Source: Symsagittifera roscoffensis
Taxonomy: Eukaryota > Xenacoelomorpha > Acoela > Convolutidae
Length of the DNA: 64,000 bases
Reading direction: 5' to 3'
NCBI RefSeq assembly: GCF_963678635.1
Contig: NC_087062.1
Location: 48,349,283-48,413,282 of the forward strand
Shown: positions 30,713 to 42,365 of the stretch, in pieces
How the letters are laid out: every line of letters begins with the position of its first letter
How positions within the stretch are numbered: position 1 is the first letter of the stretch
The notes under the pieces: model-generated
Told to the model about the DNA's origin: nothing
The model's database searches: none
What the model saw: only the letters and a program-made list of their open reading frames with translations
Made by a program: the position numbers and the translations under genes

Positions 30713-31075
30713 CGGCCATAAATTGAAGTGTATCGAAAAACCTGGTCGATTTTGTACTTTTTCTTTAAGCTTTTGAGTTTCAATGTACAACTGAGGTTTG
30801 AGAATTGCGATGCAAGAAAATTTTAAAGTTGCTACTTCAAGAAATTTTAACATTTTTAACATTCCGACGATGGTGCCAAAAAATTTGCTTTTTTTAAAAA
30901 ATTTTCTCCTGAAAAAACCTCATTGCCATTCACGGCATTCTTTGATCAGCATTCACATTTTGACGTTAGTTTTATGGTTTAGAGCTGTTGAAAAAAATGG
31001 CATGGTATTAAATTATAAATGCTAGTCCGTCTCACTCCATAGAAAAAACCTTGCATGAAAAAAGCATGGCTAGCA

Positions 31076-31408
31076 TTTTTTTCATAAATGTATCTGTATG
31101 ACTAGCATTTTTTCCAGAAAAAAACTATGTTTTGCAATGTTTCCAAAATTGATAACATTTTTTTGTGTGTGTTTTATTTTGTATTTTTGTATTTTGCCCT
31201 AAAAACCCAACCCAGATTTTGTTTTTAGAAGAGAAAATCTTTAGGTTAAATAAGCATTAATATAATTGTTCCGGCTTTCGAAGAAAGTGAGGAATATATA
31301 TGCTCGGGTGGTTTTTTTAATGAAATAAATTTTGAAGAAAAAAAAATTGTTCGCTACGTCAGGCGATCGACCCTTGAAACTGCATGGTGCCAGCTGGGTG
31401 TGCACATC
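31076..31408. other. Insertion in unit B absent from unit A
   Basis: Between 'gcatgaaaaaagc' and 'actaccctgac(a/g)gtagt', unit A has 5 bp but unit B has about 335 bp. The inserted DNA starts with near duplicates of 'ctagcattttttcc/tcat' and has no inverted ends or coding frame that I can see. Confidence 0.6.
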
Positions 31409-31840
31409 ACTATACTACCCTGACGGTAGTCGCTTTAAACTTCTCGCTTTTTTCTTTTATAAGTGGTGAATTATCCCCCACTACAAATTCTAAACCAAAT
31501 TGGGGCAGCTACTTGGTATTATTAGTTCCGATTCTTTTCTACTCCTAACCAGATTTGAATTTCACGTTTGAAAATTTTTTTAAACATTGTCATAACACAA
31601 TGGAATTTGGCTTGGTGATTAAAAATATTATTGTTTGCATATTTTTTCTTACAATGCAACACACATTTTCATCTCACATTTAGCAATTTCAACGTTTAAA
31701 ACCACCAGGAAATTATAAAATTTGAAATAAGGTATGAGTGGAAAAAACCTTAATTCCGTGCGCGACTCGAAAATTTAACACTTAAAATTTGATAATACAG
31801 CTTTCATAGTCATAATCGATTTATTTAAACTTTTGTTCAG

Positions 31841-31983
31841 GTGGGGGGGGGGAAGGGTATGTGGGTTCAGGTGGGGGGTTGTTCAGGTGGGGGGAGGTGT
31901 TCAGTGGGGGAAGGTTTTCAGGTGTGTGTGTGGGGGGGGGGGCTCAATGGGGAGGGGGGGTTCAGTGGGGATAGGGGAGCAAA
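31841..31983 (+). repeat. G-run tract ('gttcagtgggg' repeats), G-quadruplex-prone
   Basis: An irregular 10-25 bp repeat of 'gttca(g)gtgggg' with G runs up to 10-11, far above local GC. Many runs of four or more Gs within short spacing could fold as G-quadruplexes. The 80-codon plus frame here is composition only. Confidence 0.8.
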
Positions 31984-33690
31984 GGGGCAAAATTTGGATT
32001 ACTTTTGAAATGGATAAGGCCAGGCCGTACTCTCGCTTTGCAAAGTTTCCGCATCACTCACTTGATAAATGCTGAAATTCTTGCAAAATTTTGCACGACG
32101 CGCGAAACAAAAAATAAAGTGGAAAAAAATCCATTTTAATGTGATTTCCTACTTCTTATAAAATCCATTATAATGGATTCAAAATGAATTATAATGCATT
32201 TTGTTTGGGCGAGAAAAAATGGATTTAAATCTATTTTTAGTTCAATTTTGTTGTCTGAACGTAACATGGGAATCAATTATATTTACAACATTATAGACCA
32301 CAAAAATCCGTTATAATTGACTTGTTTTCACTTTTCTTAAATGCGGGGAGGTTATTGTTCATCCTCTTCCCCACACAACTATGCTCCCCCTTAGCGCCAC
32401 CAGGTACAACCACCCACGGCAGTACCCGCTGTTACACTGATACTCTTTTCAGTTGCCTACAATCTTAAAAAATTTCACGCCTTTTCACCAGAAAAATCAC
32501 CCGTTTTTGACACAGTATCGTGAAAGGGGTCCACTTGAGCTAATTTAGTTTTCAAGTGAAACGTAAGAACTTTCAAGTGTTTTTGTTACATTGAGAGAAA
32601 TTGCAAAGCTCGTGTTGTTACTTCTGATTTTTTGTGTAAAAACAATTATACTTTGCAGTGTTTGAAATATTCGCAGCTAATTCATTATTTCGAATCTTGC
32701 CAAAACTCTAAAAGGTCACAACGCGTGCTCCCCTCATATTTAGTTTTTAAAATTGCCGAAAGAAAGAGTACTGCAAAAAACGTACCGTACGGAGATCTTT
32801 TGAGAAAATGGTCTTCTTTGGCTAGCGACTAAATCTATTGTTTATTGTATAATTAAGATGATATTTACTTGAAGCAATTAATTATTTTAATGGGAAAACA
32901 TTTGAAAATAAGTTAAAGATAAAATGTAGGAACCAAAACGGTAATGCCCAAAACTTGCCTGTTTTGAGGTCGCTATACCACATGAAACGTTAATGGCCGG
33001 CCATTTATCAATATCTACAACTCTGATACGGTGCTATCAATAAGAATATATCCAACATCAGGCCCAATAATATAGACACTATTGATTGAAGCGCAACTAT
33101 ATCATACAGGGTATTGTCAAAACTTTTTTTCTGATAGAAATCCTCTCTCATTTCAAATATTTGGGTTATTGAAATGAGTTTTTTTGCAGGAGGCAACAAA
33201 AACTTGCTGAACTTTGATGATAAATTGAGTTTGGAACCAGTTCTAAGCTAGTATTTATAATCAATTATATTATTGATAAAACTATCCCTATAAAGTATCA
33301 CTAACAAACCAATCATATTCGATAACTAACACTGACAATTATTTGTAGTGCTGAAACTACTCGAAGTTTCAGCAAAGGAGCAATTTGAGTAATTCCTAAA
33401 AGACAGTTGTTCTCCTTTGGACAAGTTTCATAAACCTAACCCGCAAATTCCAGTATACACTAGAGTTATTGAGACTAGGAGATATAAGAGTAAGATTAAG
33501 TTTGGTATAAGACTAAGAAGTTGCACGAATCTATCCGGCCGAAAATTAGATAGCGTGACGAACAGACGGTGCACCTCATCTGAAATTAATCTATGAGAAA
33601 GCTACCTCTGGCTTATTTTCCTCTGGTGCGACCATAAGTCTCGAATAAGACCTTACTAACCTAGATGTACCAAATTAGATTTAGAGGTAA
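31984..33690. other. Unassigned AT-rich DNA
   Basis: No convincing gene. 32,150-32,230 has short palindromes around 'tccattataatgga' and diverged repeats of it. A 66-codon ATG frame (32,632-32,832) has no recognisable motif. Low-level coding-like fragments occur near 33,490-33,600 on the plus strand but do not connect. Confidence 0.5.
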
Positions 33691-33939
33691 GACCAAAATT
33701 GCAAAATTGCTAATAAAATAGATGGAATAGACAATTTAATAGATCTGTCTCTACGTCTCAATGAATCTACGTCAATACTTCAAACAATACGAGAAATACC
33801 TGGTATCAAACGAAAACCTAGATCACGATTCGAACATCGATTGAACGATGGACCAAGATACTACATGATAGTACAACGCAAACCGCAACGAGTATATGTC
33901 TTTGGACTCCTCTATGCAGTAAATTTAGATTTTCATTAG
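33691..33939 (+). CDS. Open frame of 82 codons without ATG, unknown
   Basis: Between a TAA at 33,688 and TAG at 33,937 one frame is open with balanced composition: 'IDNLIDLSLRLNESTSILQT', 'REIPGIKRKPRSRFEHRLND', 'GPRYYMIVQRKPQRVYVFGL'. It has no ATG until late. It sits just upstream of the retroelement leader, so it could be the tail of another element's ORF or a 3' exon. No family recognised. Confidence 0.35.
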   Translation, partial: DQNCKIANKIDGIDNLIDLSLRLNESTSILQTIREIPGIKRKPRSRFEHRLNDGPRYYMIVQRKPQRVYVFGLLYAVNLDFH

Positions 33940-35600
33940 TTGACATGAAAATAATTTTACTTTAAGAATAAACTAGTTCTTGAATAATCTTCTTGGTGCT
34001 TTATAGCTATTTTATATAACAAGAATAACGACTGATAAAAAAAACACAACTAATTTCTTTCATCAAAATCTTCATTACTTTAATTTTGAAAACTTTTGTA
34101 AAATTAAACTTATTGAAGAAAAAATACAAAAATTAGTTACAATTTAAAATTAAATTAGTTTTATTAAACTTAAAAAACTGTTTCTTGCTTCTCAAGAACT
34201 CGGTTTTTATTCATTCTCGCTTCCCCACCTAAAACATAACTTTATTTGTTCAAAAACTAATATCTTTTCAAATAAAAACCCTTGAACAAATTTCTGAACC
34301 TATAAATTTTCTTTAACTCAAACTTCGTATCTAAATAAGTATCAAGGCTTATCTTTACTTTTTGATAATCTAAAAAAGATCATCCAGGTTTTCATTGGGT
34401 CATTAAACTCAACCTTAAATTAAAGTTTTCTTTCAATTATTTTTTATGATCATCAAGGCTTCCCTTGGATCAATCAGAACAATTTTATTCTCCACACAAC
34501 ATAATTAAAAGTGTCTAACGACCTCAAACGTCAATTCACTCTCCAACCCTTATCAAAGATTCAGTACTAATAGAAATTTTTAGAAAATTAACCATAATAA
34601 TTAGGATAAACAGTGGAGAACTTCGATTACTCATTCTTCAACTGAGCCCTCCCTCTTAGATGGTCCAGGCTAAAACCACCATAATAATAGTAAGTTTTGA
34701 AATAATATCTAACGATCTACTTGCGTTCTAATTATACCCAAACCTTGTGGATTGTGTTACTCTTGTCCAACCCTCGATCAATCATCAAAACCTCAAGTAA
34801 GATTAAGTAAGTTTTCTTAAATTAAAATCTTAGTCACGAGAATGTAAACACCATTCTGACGAACTGATACACTCTCTCTCCATCCCGTGAGACTCGACAA
34901 TCTTTGCCCTAAGATTAGGATAACCCACAAAACATAAAAACTAAGGATTTAAGAAATAAAATTTCTAACCACTTGATTTCGCATCCTTCAAACTGAACCT
35001 TATGCCAAGAGAACTTCACAACTGTTAAATTTCAAGCAAAATATACGATATTGTAATTACACCACATAGACAAACAATAGAATAAAATTCAAAAAGACAA
35101 ATTAGAAAAAAGGAATCACCGCAAAACAAAAACAAATCATAAAACGAAGATTTTCAAAAAAACGTTACGCAGTTTTGGAAACAGAAACAACTTCGATACA
35201 AAAATTTCAGAACATAAACGACTAAATAGATAAAAAATTAACAGTTAAAAATATTTTTTTGACTCAGAATCTAAAACGTCATCATCGAAAAAAAGCAAAA
35301 ATAGAATAAAAAAATCTTACATTCGTAAGCCAGTACGACTAAATGATTGGAATCAACCAATAAAACTTATTAGAAGTTACACATTAACAGTACTAGAATA
35401 CAAAAATTGATTCAATACGACAAAAATTTCGACCTTCTTTGTCATCCATCCACAAAGTTATCCCGCTAGAGGACAGGTACAATTTTGTCATGATTTAATT
35501 GCAATTTCTTTCGAAAAAGAAAGCAGCCCATGTAAACTGGAATTTCCCGAATTAAGAGCTAGAAGACAAATACTTGACCACTATTTAAAAGATATATGTA
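33920..35600 (+). other. R1 5' leader / possible LTR region
   Basis: Non-coding; aligns with the reverse complement of 7,100-8,600 over blocks such as 'gatcatcaaggcttcccttgg' (34,467), 'tctaacgacctca', 'gtcaattcactctccaaccc' and 'acttcgattactcattcttc'. No second copy occurs downstream, so an LTR cannot be proved. The leader becomes A-rich towards gag. Confidence 0.6.
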
Positions 35601-35689
35601 ATTTCACTTCATGTTACGGAAATTTCACTATTGAAATCTTGCCAGCACAAACAAATTAAACAACACATCAAATACAAACAGATGACATT

Positions 35690-37910
35690 ATAAAAATTAT
35701 ACAACATCAAAAATTCAAAGAGAAAATTGAATCTTTACGAATGCTGTTTTCTCCAATATCTATAATTATATATCTATATCTGAACAAAAAGTAACAGTTA
35801 AGAAATCACCACCTCAAACATCTCGACATGCAACTTTAAGACAAGAAAATAATTTTTTCTCACAATTTTTGGATACATTTCGTGAAGCACTCACTAATAA
35901 TGAAATATCACGAAATGCGAAAATTTAATCTTCAACGCTTCCTAGCATGGTCTCTATCATAATAGACTTTTTGTTCACAATTTGGATTTCATTTCAACCT
36001 CAATAAAGAAATTTTGACCACAAGTCTCAGACGACAAGCTATACTAGCAGATCAAACAGATCAAGTTTGGGACCCTGAATGGTCTCATATTTTATTTGTC
36101 AACATCACCACTGATATTTCAAGTGCAGCAGTCGCCACTGTTTCTGTACACAAAAACTATTTAAGAGTTACAATACTCACCACTGATGCAACACCTTTAA
36201 AACATAACAAATTGTTTAACGATAGAACAGGAAAAAATAGTTTAAACTCAACATTTATAAACACACAAGAAACCCTTAATCGAACTAGAAATTTTGCACA
36301 ACAAGATATTCAAACTCCATCACATATGTAAATGAGGAAATAGCTGAAAAAATACCTATATCAACACAACATAGTATTTCTCATCCAACACTTACGGCAT
36401 CATACAATAAGAATACTCCATTTTCACAAACAACTATACAATCAACAGTAAGACCATTTCCTGTTCCGAAATATTCTAAATGAATTACCAAACATAAAGA
36501 CCAATAACCAAGTCATGACAATCGAACAAACAAAAGTAACAAAATAGGAATAATTTCGCAAATCACAATTACGATTTTTTCGCAAACAATAGTATGAGTA
36601 GCCAACAACAAAAATGTTTTACACAACACTTCTTCAAAATCAATAACACGAACAAAGTTAACATAAGCAATTACCACAACCAGCTCCCCAATCCATTTTT
36701 TCTAATAACAACAAAAAGCTACAGCTGACCGCAGAGAAAACTATCCAGTTTTTCAACAAAAAAGAAACCACAAACAAACAATTCACAAGAAACCAGTCAC
36801 AATATTCAGAAGAAGACCATTACTTCAATCAAATTCGACAACAATTTAAACATAATCCACGAAATAACAACTGCAAGAATAATGATCAATCAGATATTAT
36901 TTTTTAACCAGATATTTCTGAACCTTACATGCGCTCCGAACAAACACGACAAACAAAACGATCTCTCCCTCAAAGACAAAAGTTGGCATCATATAATAAA
37001 AATACAAAGTCACAAAATCCTACAAATACCCAAAGTTATCAAACTATTCAAATGCAAAATGAAATTTTTTTACCATATTTTCTGCAACAACATAAGGTTA
37101 CAAAGACCCAAATTACAAACTTTTCGCAAATACTAAAAGCAGCAGAATCACAGCAGACCTTGAATCCATACCTTTTGAGTGGATCATTCATCTCTTCTAA
37201 TTAATCACTCATGGTATTCACAGGAGCAGATCCTGAATACTCCATAGAGGACTACTTAAATGCAGTCACAGCAATTTTAACATTAAATATAGGCCCAGAA
37301 CCAGTGAACACAGCATTTCGGATTCATAGACGTACAGTTCTGATTCAAACCACCCCTGATGGTTCAACTCAAAAATGGTTTTCAATACTACCTATAGATA
37401 TTAGGTCAGATTGGGGTCAGATTGGGAACGATTCACACAGGACTTTTCCAATATGTTTGACTCTGAAATAAGTAAACAATCCTAAAGAGTCCTATGCAAA
37501 GAAATCCGTAGAATCCCCAACAAGACACTAAAACAACTCGCAGTAAGAACTGAAGTTTTAGTAAGAAAAGCATACAACCTCAATACGCATGACTACAAAA
37601 ATACGAAAAAGACTGAATTTTTAATGATGACTCTAACTTCACAGTAACGCAAAATTGCAATAAAAAAGAAAGCATCACATTCATCATCGATTCGAAATTC
37701 GAAAACCCGATATAGATTTTTGAATAGTAGTAAAAAAATAGAACAAGCTGAAATCATTATGAAATGAGAAGAAACAGAAAATTGAAAACTACAATATGTA
37801 AGCAAAACTTAGACAACAACTTCACCAATTAATGATATTCAAGACTCTGACAATGAATTAGCAGGAAAAATTACATGAATACTAAAATTTTATGAAAAAA
37901 ATTCAATTTT
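35690..37910 (+). pseudogene. gag: R1 gag (N-terminal and capsid parts)
   Basis: N-terminal part 'SPPQTSRHATLRQENNFFSQ' (about 35,805), then 'DQVWDPEWSHILFVNITTDI' and 'ATVSVHKNYLRVTILTTDAT' (36,014-36,331). A Gln/Asn-rich middle (36,500-37,200) has many stops. The capsid part starts 'FTGADPEYSIEDYLNAVTAI' (37,217), continues 'RRTVLIQTTPDGSTQKWFSI', and after shifts 'LCKEIRRIPNKTLKQLAVRT'. It would build the particle. The longest gag in the array, broken throughout. Confidence 0.78.
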
Positions 37911-37930
37911 CAGAGGTAAACCATCATTCA

Positions 37931-38600
37931 AAAAATGATTCAATTTTTGTCGTAGATAAGGACATAGCATGGCTGAATGCAGACAAAAACAACAGGATAA
38001 CGAATACAAACACAAAAGCACAGAGAACCAAATAAATTTTTTTAGCAATACATAAAAAAAGATCAAAGTCTACCAAACAAGAATGTTCAGAGTAATAACA
38101 GCTCAGGAAAACCACTTCCAGATAGCTAAAACAATTTCAGATCAAAGTCTACTTATCAAAAAAACTTTACAAAAATCGATCAAATAGTCAAAATAACCGA
38201 TATCGAAAAAATTACACAAGATCCAGCTCAAATAGAAGTAATTACTCGAACTATAATAGGAATCGCTCTTATTCAAATTTTCGGAACAGATAATGTTCTA
38301 AAGATCGATCAGGAAATTCATCATACCCTTTGAAATCAATATTACTCAAACAGTGGAAACCGAAATTAATCGAAAGACAGATCACGGAATTACTTTAACA
38401 AAAGATCATCTTACAAGAATAACAAAATTCGATCCCGTGATAACTCTAGCAACCGAAACAACAACTATCCAAACAGACAGAGAAACTATTCTCATTCAGC
38501 GCATAGAAACAATCTCATTATTCAAGCTCATGCGGTCAAAACTACAGAAGTAGTACACCAAAACACCGAAGACAAACAAATCAAGTACAAACAACAGAAG
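37931..38600 (+). pseudogene. gag: R1 zinc knuckle and Arg/Ser/Asn-rich nucleocapsid
   Basis: A CCHC knuckle reads 'FNFCRR' stop 'GHSMAEC' (Cys 37,948-37,950; TAA 37,957-37,959; last Cys 37,978-37,980); the first Cys is replaced. The R6 copy keeps 'CNFC', which completes the C-x2-C-x4-H-x4-C pattern. The following frame is rich in Arg, Ser, Asn and Tyr ('SSNRSNYSNYNRNRSYSN', about 38,220-38,280), fitting an RNA-binding nucleocapsid. Parallel copies: R2 42,880-43,470, R3 46,280-46,940, R6 57,150-57,870. Confidence 0.7.
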
Positions 38601-38949
38601 AAACGCATCCGTACCCTCTCGGTGTTAAAAATACGGAAACCTGGGAATTACAGTAAACCACAAATGACAAGAGTGAAACAGAAAAAACACTTTTAAAAAA
38701 CATGCTTCACATTGAAAAAGATTGCGAAACACCAATCGATTCGAATTAATACCAAAACAATGCAACCAATTCTAATCTCAAAAAACCAAGTAATAGCCAA
38801 AATACCGCAAACTGTATACCACACGTTTTTGATAATGATTCAAATGTAAAAATTTTATATCGAAACACCACAAATAGGATACAGCAACCAAAAGAAAAGG
38901 TTTGGACAATCCCACTCTTCCACTCTTATAAGAGAGCCCAAAAAACAAA

Positions 38950-39165
38950 ATTTTTTTTTATTCACCAGATTTTGAAACCGAATTTTTAATTGATTCAGGA
39001 GCAGAATCTAAGACTATAAACACTCCCACAAGGAATGAAATTCAAACCCTACATCCAAAAAACCTCAAAAAAACTAGCCACAGCACAAGGATCAAGTCTT
39101 ACAAACTATGGGAAAATTCAATTATACCTTGTTCCAACCTGAACATTGGAACAAAATAAGCTTTT
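38950..39165 (+). pseudogene. pol: R1 aspartic protease
   Basis: 'FLIDSGAESKTINTPTRNEI', with Asp-Ser-Gly at 38,992-39,000, matches copy A's protease. It would cut Gag-Pol. About 60 codons are readable before shifts. R2-R5 have no protease, because their nucleocapsid region jumps directly to RT sequence. Confidence 0.75.
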
Positions 39166-39409
39166 AGATAAACCCCTTTTGCAAATATTCCATTTAACAG
39201 CTATAAAACGTAACATCGTTGGAGTACCATTTATTACAAAATCTATCCCAACCATCAACATCCTAAATAGTAGGTTACACATAAAAGAGAAATATACAAA
39301 ACAACTATTACATCCTTATTTTTTTTCCGAAGAATCAATAAACAACCCCCACTTTTCTCAAAACTCTACCCTAAAAACTCAACAACGCAAACACTTGAAA
39401 CACTTTCAG

Positions 39410-40230
39410 GTCATGAATTTGACTTCTCTATCAGTCAAGTACATGACTAAAAAATTGATCAAAATATATTTTTTTAAATGTCTAACCTTAAATTTAAACC
39501 AATTCATAATTTGTTTAGTTTATCACTTTCATCGATCAAATACAAATTCTAATTTAATATCTCTACACGTATACAATAACTCACTATATAACATCACTTT
39601 GCCTTTAGGAATTTCAGCATATTGTGAATCAAATGCAACAAAACAGAAGAAAAAGCAATTGGAGTAAATAACATTTTGAAGTTACCACACATATGTCAGT
39701 CAAATATTCTTACCGAAGAACTATCTATAATACCATTACAAATGATTCTAAACGAAACATGGATTATATAACAAAATACCTTATCTCGAAACTTTATTTC
39801 AAATTTCAGTATATACGAACGAACAACAGAAATTTTTCACAATGTTTAATTTTTAAAATTCTTAAGTCAATAAACAAGAATTTGACCATTTAGCAAAACT
39901 ATTATTAAAAAAACCAATGGTCTATGCTACATCTAAATTTGACGTTGGAAAATCACACTCCCCATTACACCTTCCCCTTAAATCTAACGCAGTTTTCGAA
40001 AAACAACGAGCTAGAACAAACCAATCCATTTGCAAGATAAAAAAACAAACACATTACTTGAAATTTTTGAACAAAACGAAATCATATCACCAGTTATTAA
40101 AAAATGACAACCAAAAGGAAACATCTTCATCAATCCCGCAATCAATCTCACAAAAGGCGAATCATTAAAACTCGTCCTAGACGCAAAATACCTCAATTCT
40201 CTAAATGTTAAACTTTTAGAGTAATTACGT
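39410..40230 (+). pseudogene. pol: R1 reverse transcriptase remnant, catalytic core deleted
   Basis: N-terminal RT sequence and the fingers 'LKLVLDAKYLNSL' (about 40,168-40,206) are present, but the text then jumps at 40,203 to sequence that follows the thumb. Compared with R6 (59,254-59,690), about 430 bp with motif A are gone, and motif C is absent too, so it cannot encode an active polymerase. Frameshifts upstream add further damage. Confidence 0.8.
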
Positions 40231-40237
40231 TTACAAA

Positions 40238-40800
40238 ATGCAATTATACTTAAAACCATTTTATAATATACTTCGACAACAAAACAATTTTGCATTGACA
40301 GTGGAACATCAAAACTGTTTTGATGAAATAAAAACTCTTCTCACAGAACAAATATCAGTTACAGTCCCAGATCCAGATCAACCATTCTACGCCATGTGTG
40401 ACGCCTCAAATTTTGGAATTGGCGCAGCACTCTTACAATCAAACAAAAATAAAAACAAATTGAACCTCATTTCAGCAAATTTAAGAATTTTCACACCAGC
40501 GGAACTTACATTCTCTACGCTTATGAGAGAATGTTCAGCAACAATACATACACTTACAGAAAATGATTTTTTAATCCTTCGATCAAAACACCCAACAGTT
40601 CTATTCACAGATCATAAACCAAAATTTTTCCTAGTTACACAAAAACCGAATCGAAACCATAAAATTTATGGAATTCAACTTATCTTGATGAAATTTCCAA
40701 TTCTACATATAGTTTGGACAGCAAGAAACATTTTTGCATTACCAGATACACTTAGTCGAAATACACCACCTGAATTATTAACACAAAAACAACCGTAGAA
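40238..40800 (+). CDS. pol: R1 RNase H domain, longest intact stretch (186 codons)
   Basis: Open from ATG 40,238. Contains 'QPFYAMCDASNFGIGAALLQ' (connection and first catalytic Asp), 'AELTFSTLMRECSATIHTLT' (Glu), 'TVLFTDHKPKFFLVTQKPNR' (second Asp) and 'NIFALPDTLSRNTPPELLTQ'. This is the Ty3/gypsy RNase H layout. It is the best preserved pol domain in the array, but it is isolated from any intact RT. Copies: R2 44,250-44,820, R3 47,690-48,255, R6 59,740-60,290; only the start in R4 and R5. Confidence 0.8.
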
Positions 40801-42365
40801 TTACACAAAAAAATTCTTCTTTGCAAAAGACGAAACATCACAACAACTAGAATGCAAGTACGCAGTTATGGCCGACCATGACACTTCACAAATAAAAAAT
40901 ATTGAACGTCTCCCACTGTACCACGATTGCCAAAGCAATCACTAAGAGATAGATATATTAGGAAAAAATACATTTGAATCAAAACCATATTCGTCATGGA
41001 TAAAAAACAGTACCCAACAAAAAATATCAAAACAATAATTACATAGGAAAAATCTATTCCCATCAATAGAAAAGGAAAACTTAACAAAGTTACCTGTTGA
41101 CTTAAATTCAAAACATACGATCAATAGAATTTTTAACTTGCGAGAACCCTAGATAATATACCTCTCTCCGAAAATAAAATTCAAAACAAAACCAATAAAG
41201 GCTGATATCACAATGTTAGGAAATAAGACACTATCTAGATATTTCCGAAAGTTCAACAATACAGCAATCAAAGAAAACACTGTTTCCTTGGAATATCGTA
41301 CTCAGTAAACAAAAGTAACATGTCAACCATTAAGCATGATTTTAATCGCATTTCACATTCCTTACATGCAAAAGGACAAGCAATTTCAGAAAAAACATAA
41401 GCAAACTTTACTCAAAACTTATATATTCCAATTGCACCGATTTGGATAAATGTATTGTGCAATGATTGCATAGCATGCCAATTAACTAAGCCGTTTCCAC
41501 ACTAAGAACAATTAGCAGAAAAACAAAACATCAAAGGACAAAGTCTGTAATTTAACCATAGAAAATCGTTTGACACAAAAGGCCCTATACCACCTTCTTC
41601 AGAAATAAATTCTTACATAATGATAGTAGTTGGTGCATTTACTCAGCTAACGCTCAACCAATTACGTAGCGGTCAACCTTGTAACTCATTGTATTATGCC
41701 ACACAACTCTTTACGCACAATGGATAGAAAATTCGGATTACCAAAAACTCTTGTCGCAGACATTGGAACTGAATGCAATAACAATGGAATTTTCACATCA
41801 TGTCACAATGATAACATTAAACACAAACCCCGAACATCTCATGCCCCTAGACTAATGGTTTAGTAGAAGGCATGAACCGTTCACTACAAGAGTATCTCCG
41901 ATGTTTTATAAATGGAAATGTGCAAAATAGACAGAATGGTCAACTGAAGTAAAGTTTTTTTCACTAGCCTATTACTCTCAAATAACAACAACTCTTGGAG
42001 TATCACCATATGAAAACGTTTTTAATAAAGAACCACGTAAACCAATAACGTTCACTGAAAAATTTCTCAAAAATCACAAGGCTTTTTGTCAAACTACAAT
42101 GAGTCAGTGTGTTACACTTTACCTTTCCATACACATGACAAAGATTATTTTCATCATCCACAAAACCTAAAATTAGCCTCTAGTACACATAAAGATTGGA
42201 TTGTAAACCGAGATAAAAAAAACATAACGATATTTAAAAAAAAATTGCTAAAAATCTACTACGACAAAATATTCAATCCCAAATTAATTCGCGTTTCGCA
42301 CCAGCTCTTTATTTAAAAAAAGGAACAATTGTCTCAATACTAAACCTTATAACCCAGAAAGGAAA
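40801..42365 (+). pseudogene. pol: R1 integrase with linker
   Basis: Linker 40,801-41,320; HHCC zinc module 41,330-41,520 ('IWINVLCNDCIACQ'); core from 41,620 with Gly (41,632-41,634) where the first catalytic Asp is expected; second Asp in 'ADIGTECNNN' (about 41,760). 'GLVEGMNRSLQEYLRCF' (41,860-41,915) has the Glu, preceded by a one-base loss and TAG in place of Trp. It ends near 42,365, where gag sequence of R2 starts. Confidence 0.8.

Larger units (their letters stand above)
29886..31810. repeat. Host tandem unit B (carries two insertions)
   Basis: Paralogue of unit A, longer by a 525-bp short inverted-repeat element (30,188-30,712) and about 335 bp of other DNA (31,076-31,408). Its first 22 bases ('gcaggctgaagccatgtgcg') resemble the two Polinton flanks joined across one CTTGTG copy, so it looks like a pre-insertion-type site. 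Confidence 0.85.

Noticed and set aside
31833-32075. 80-codon Gly/Trp/Arg-rich frame
   Set aside because: Composition artefact of the G-run tract.
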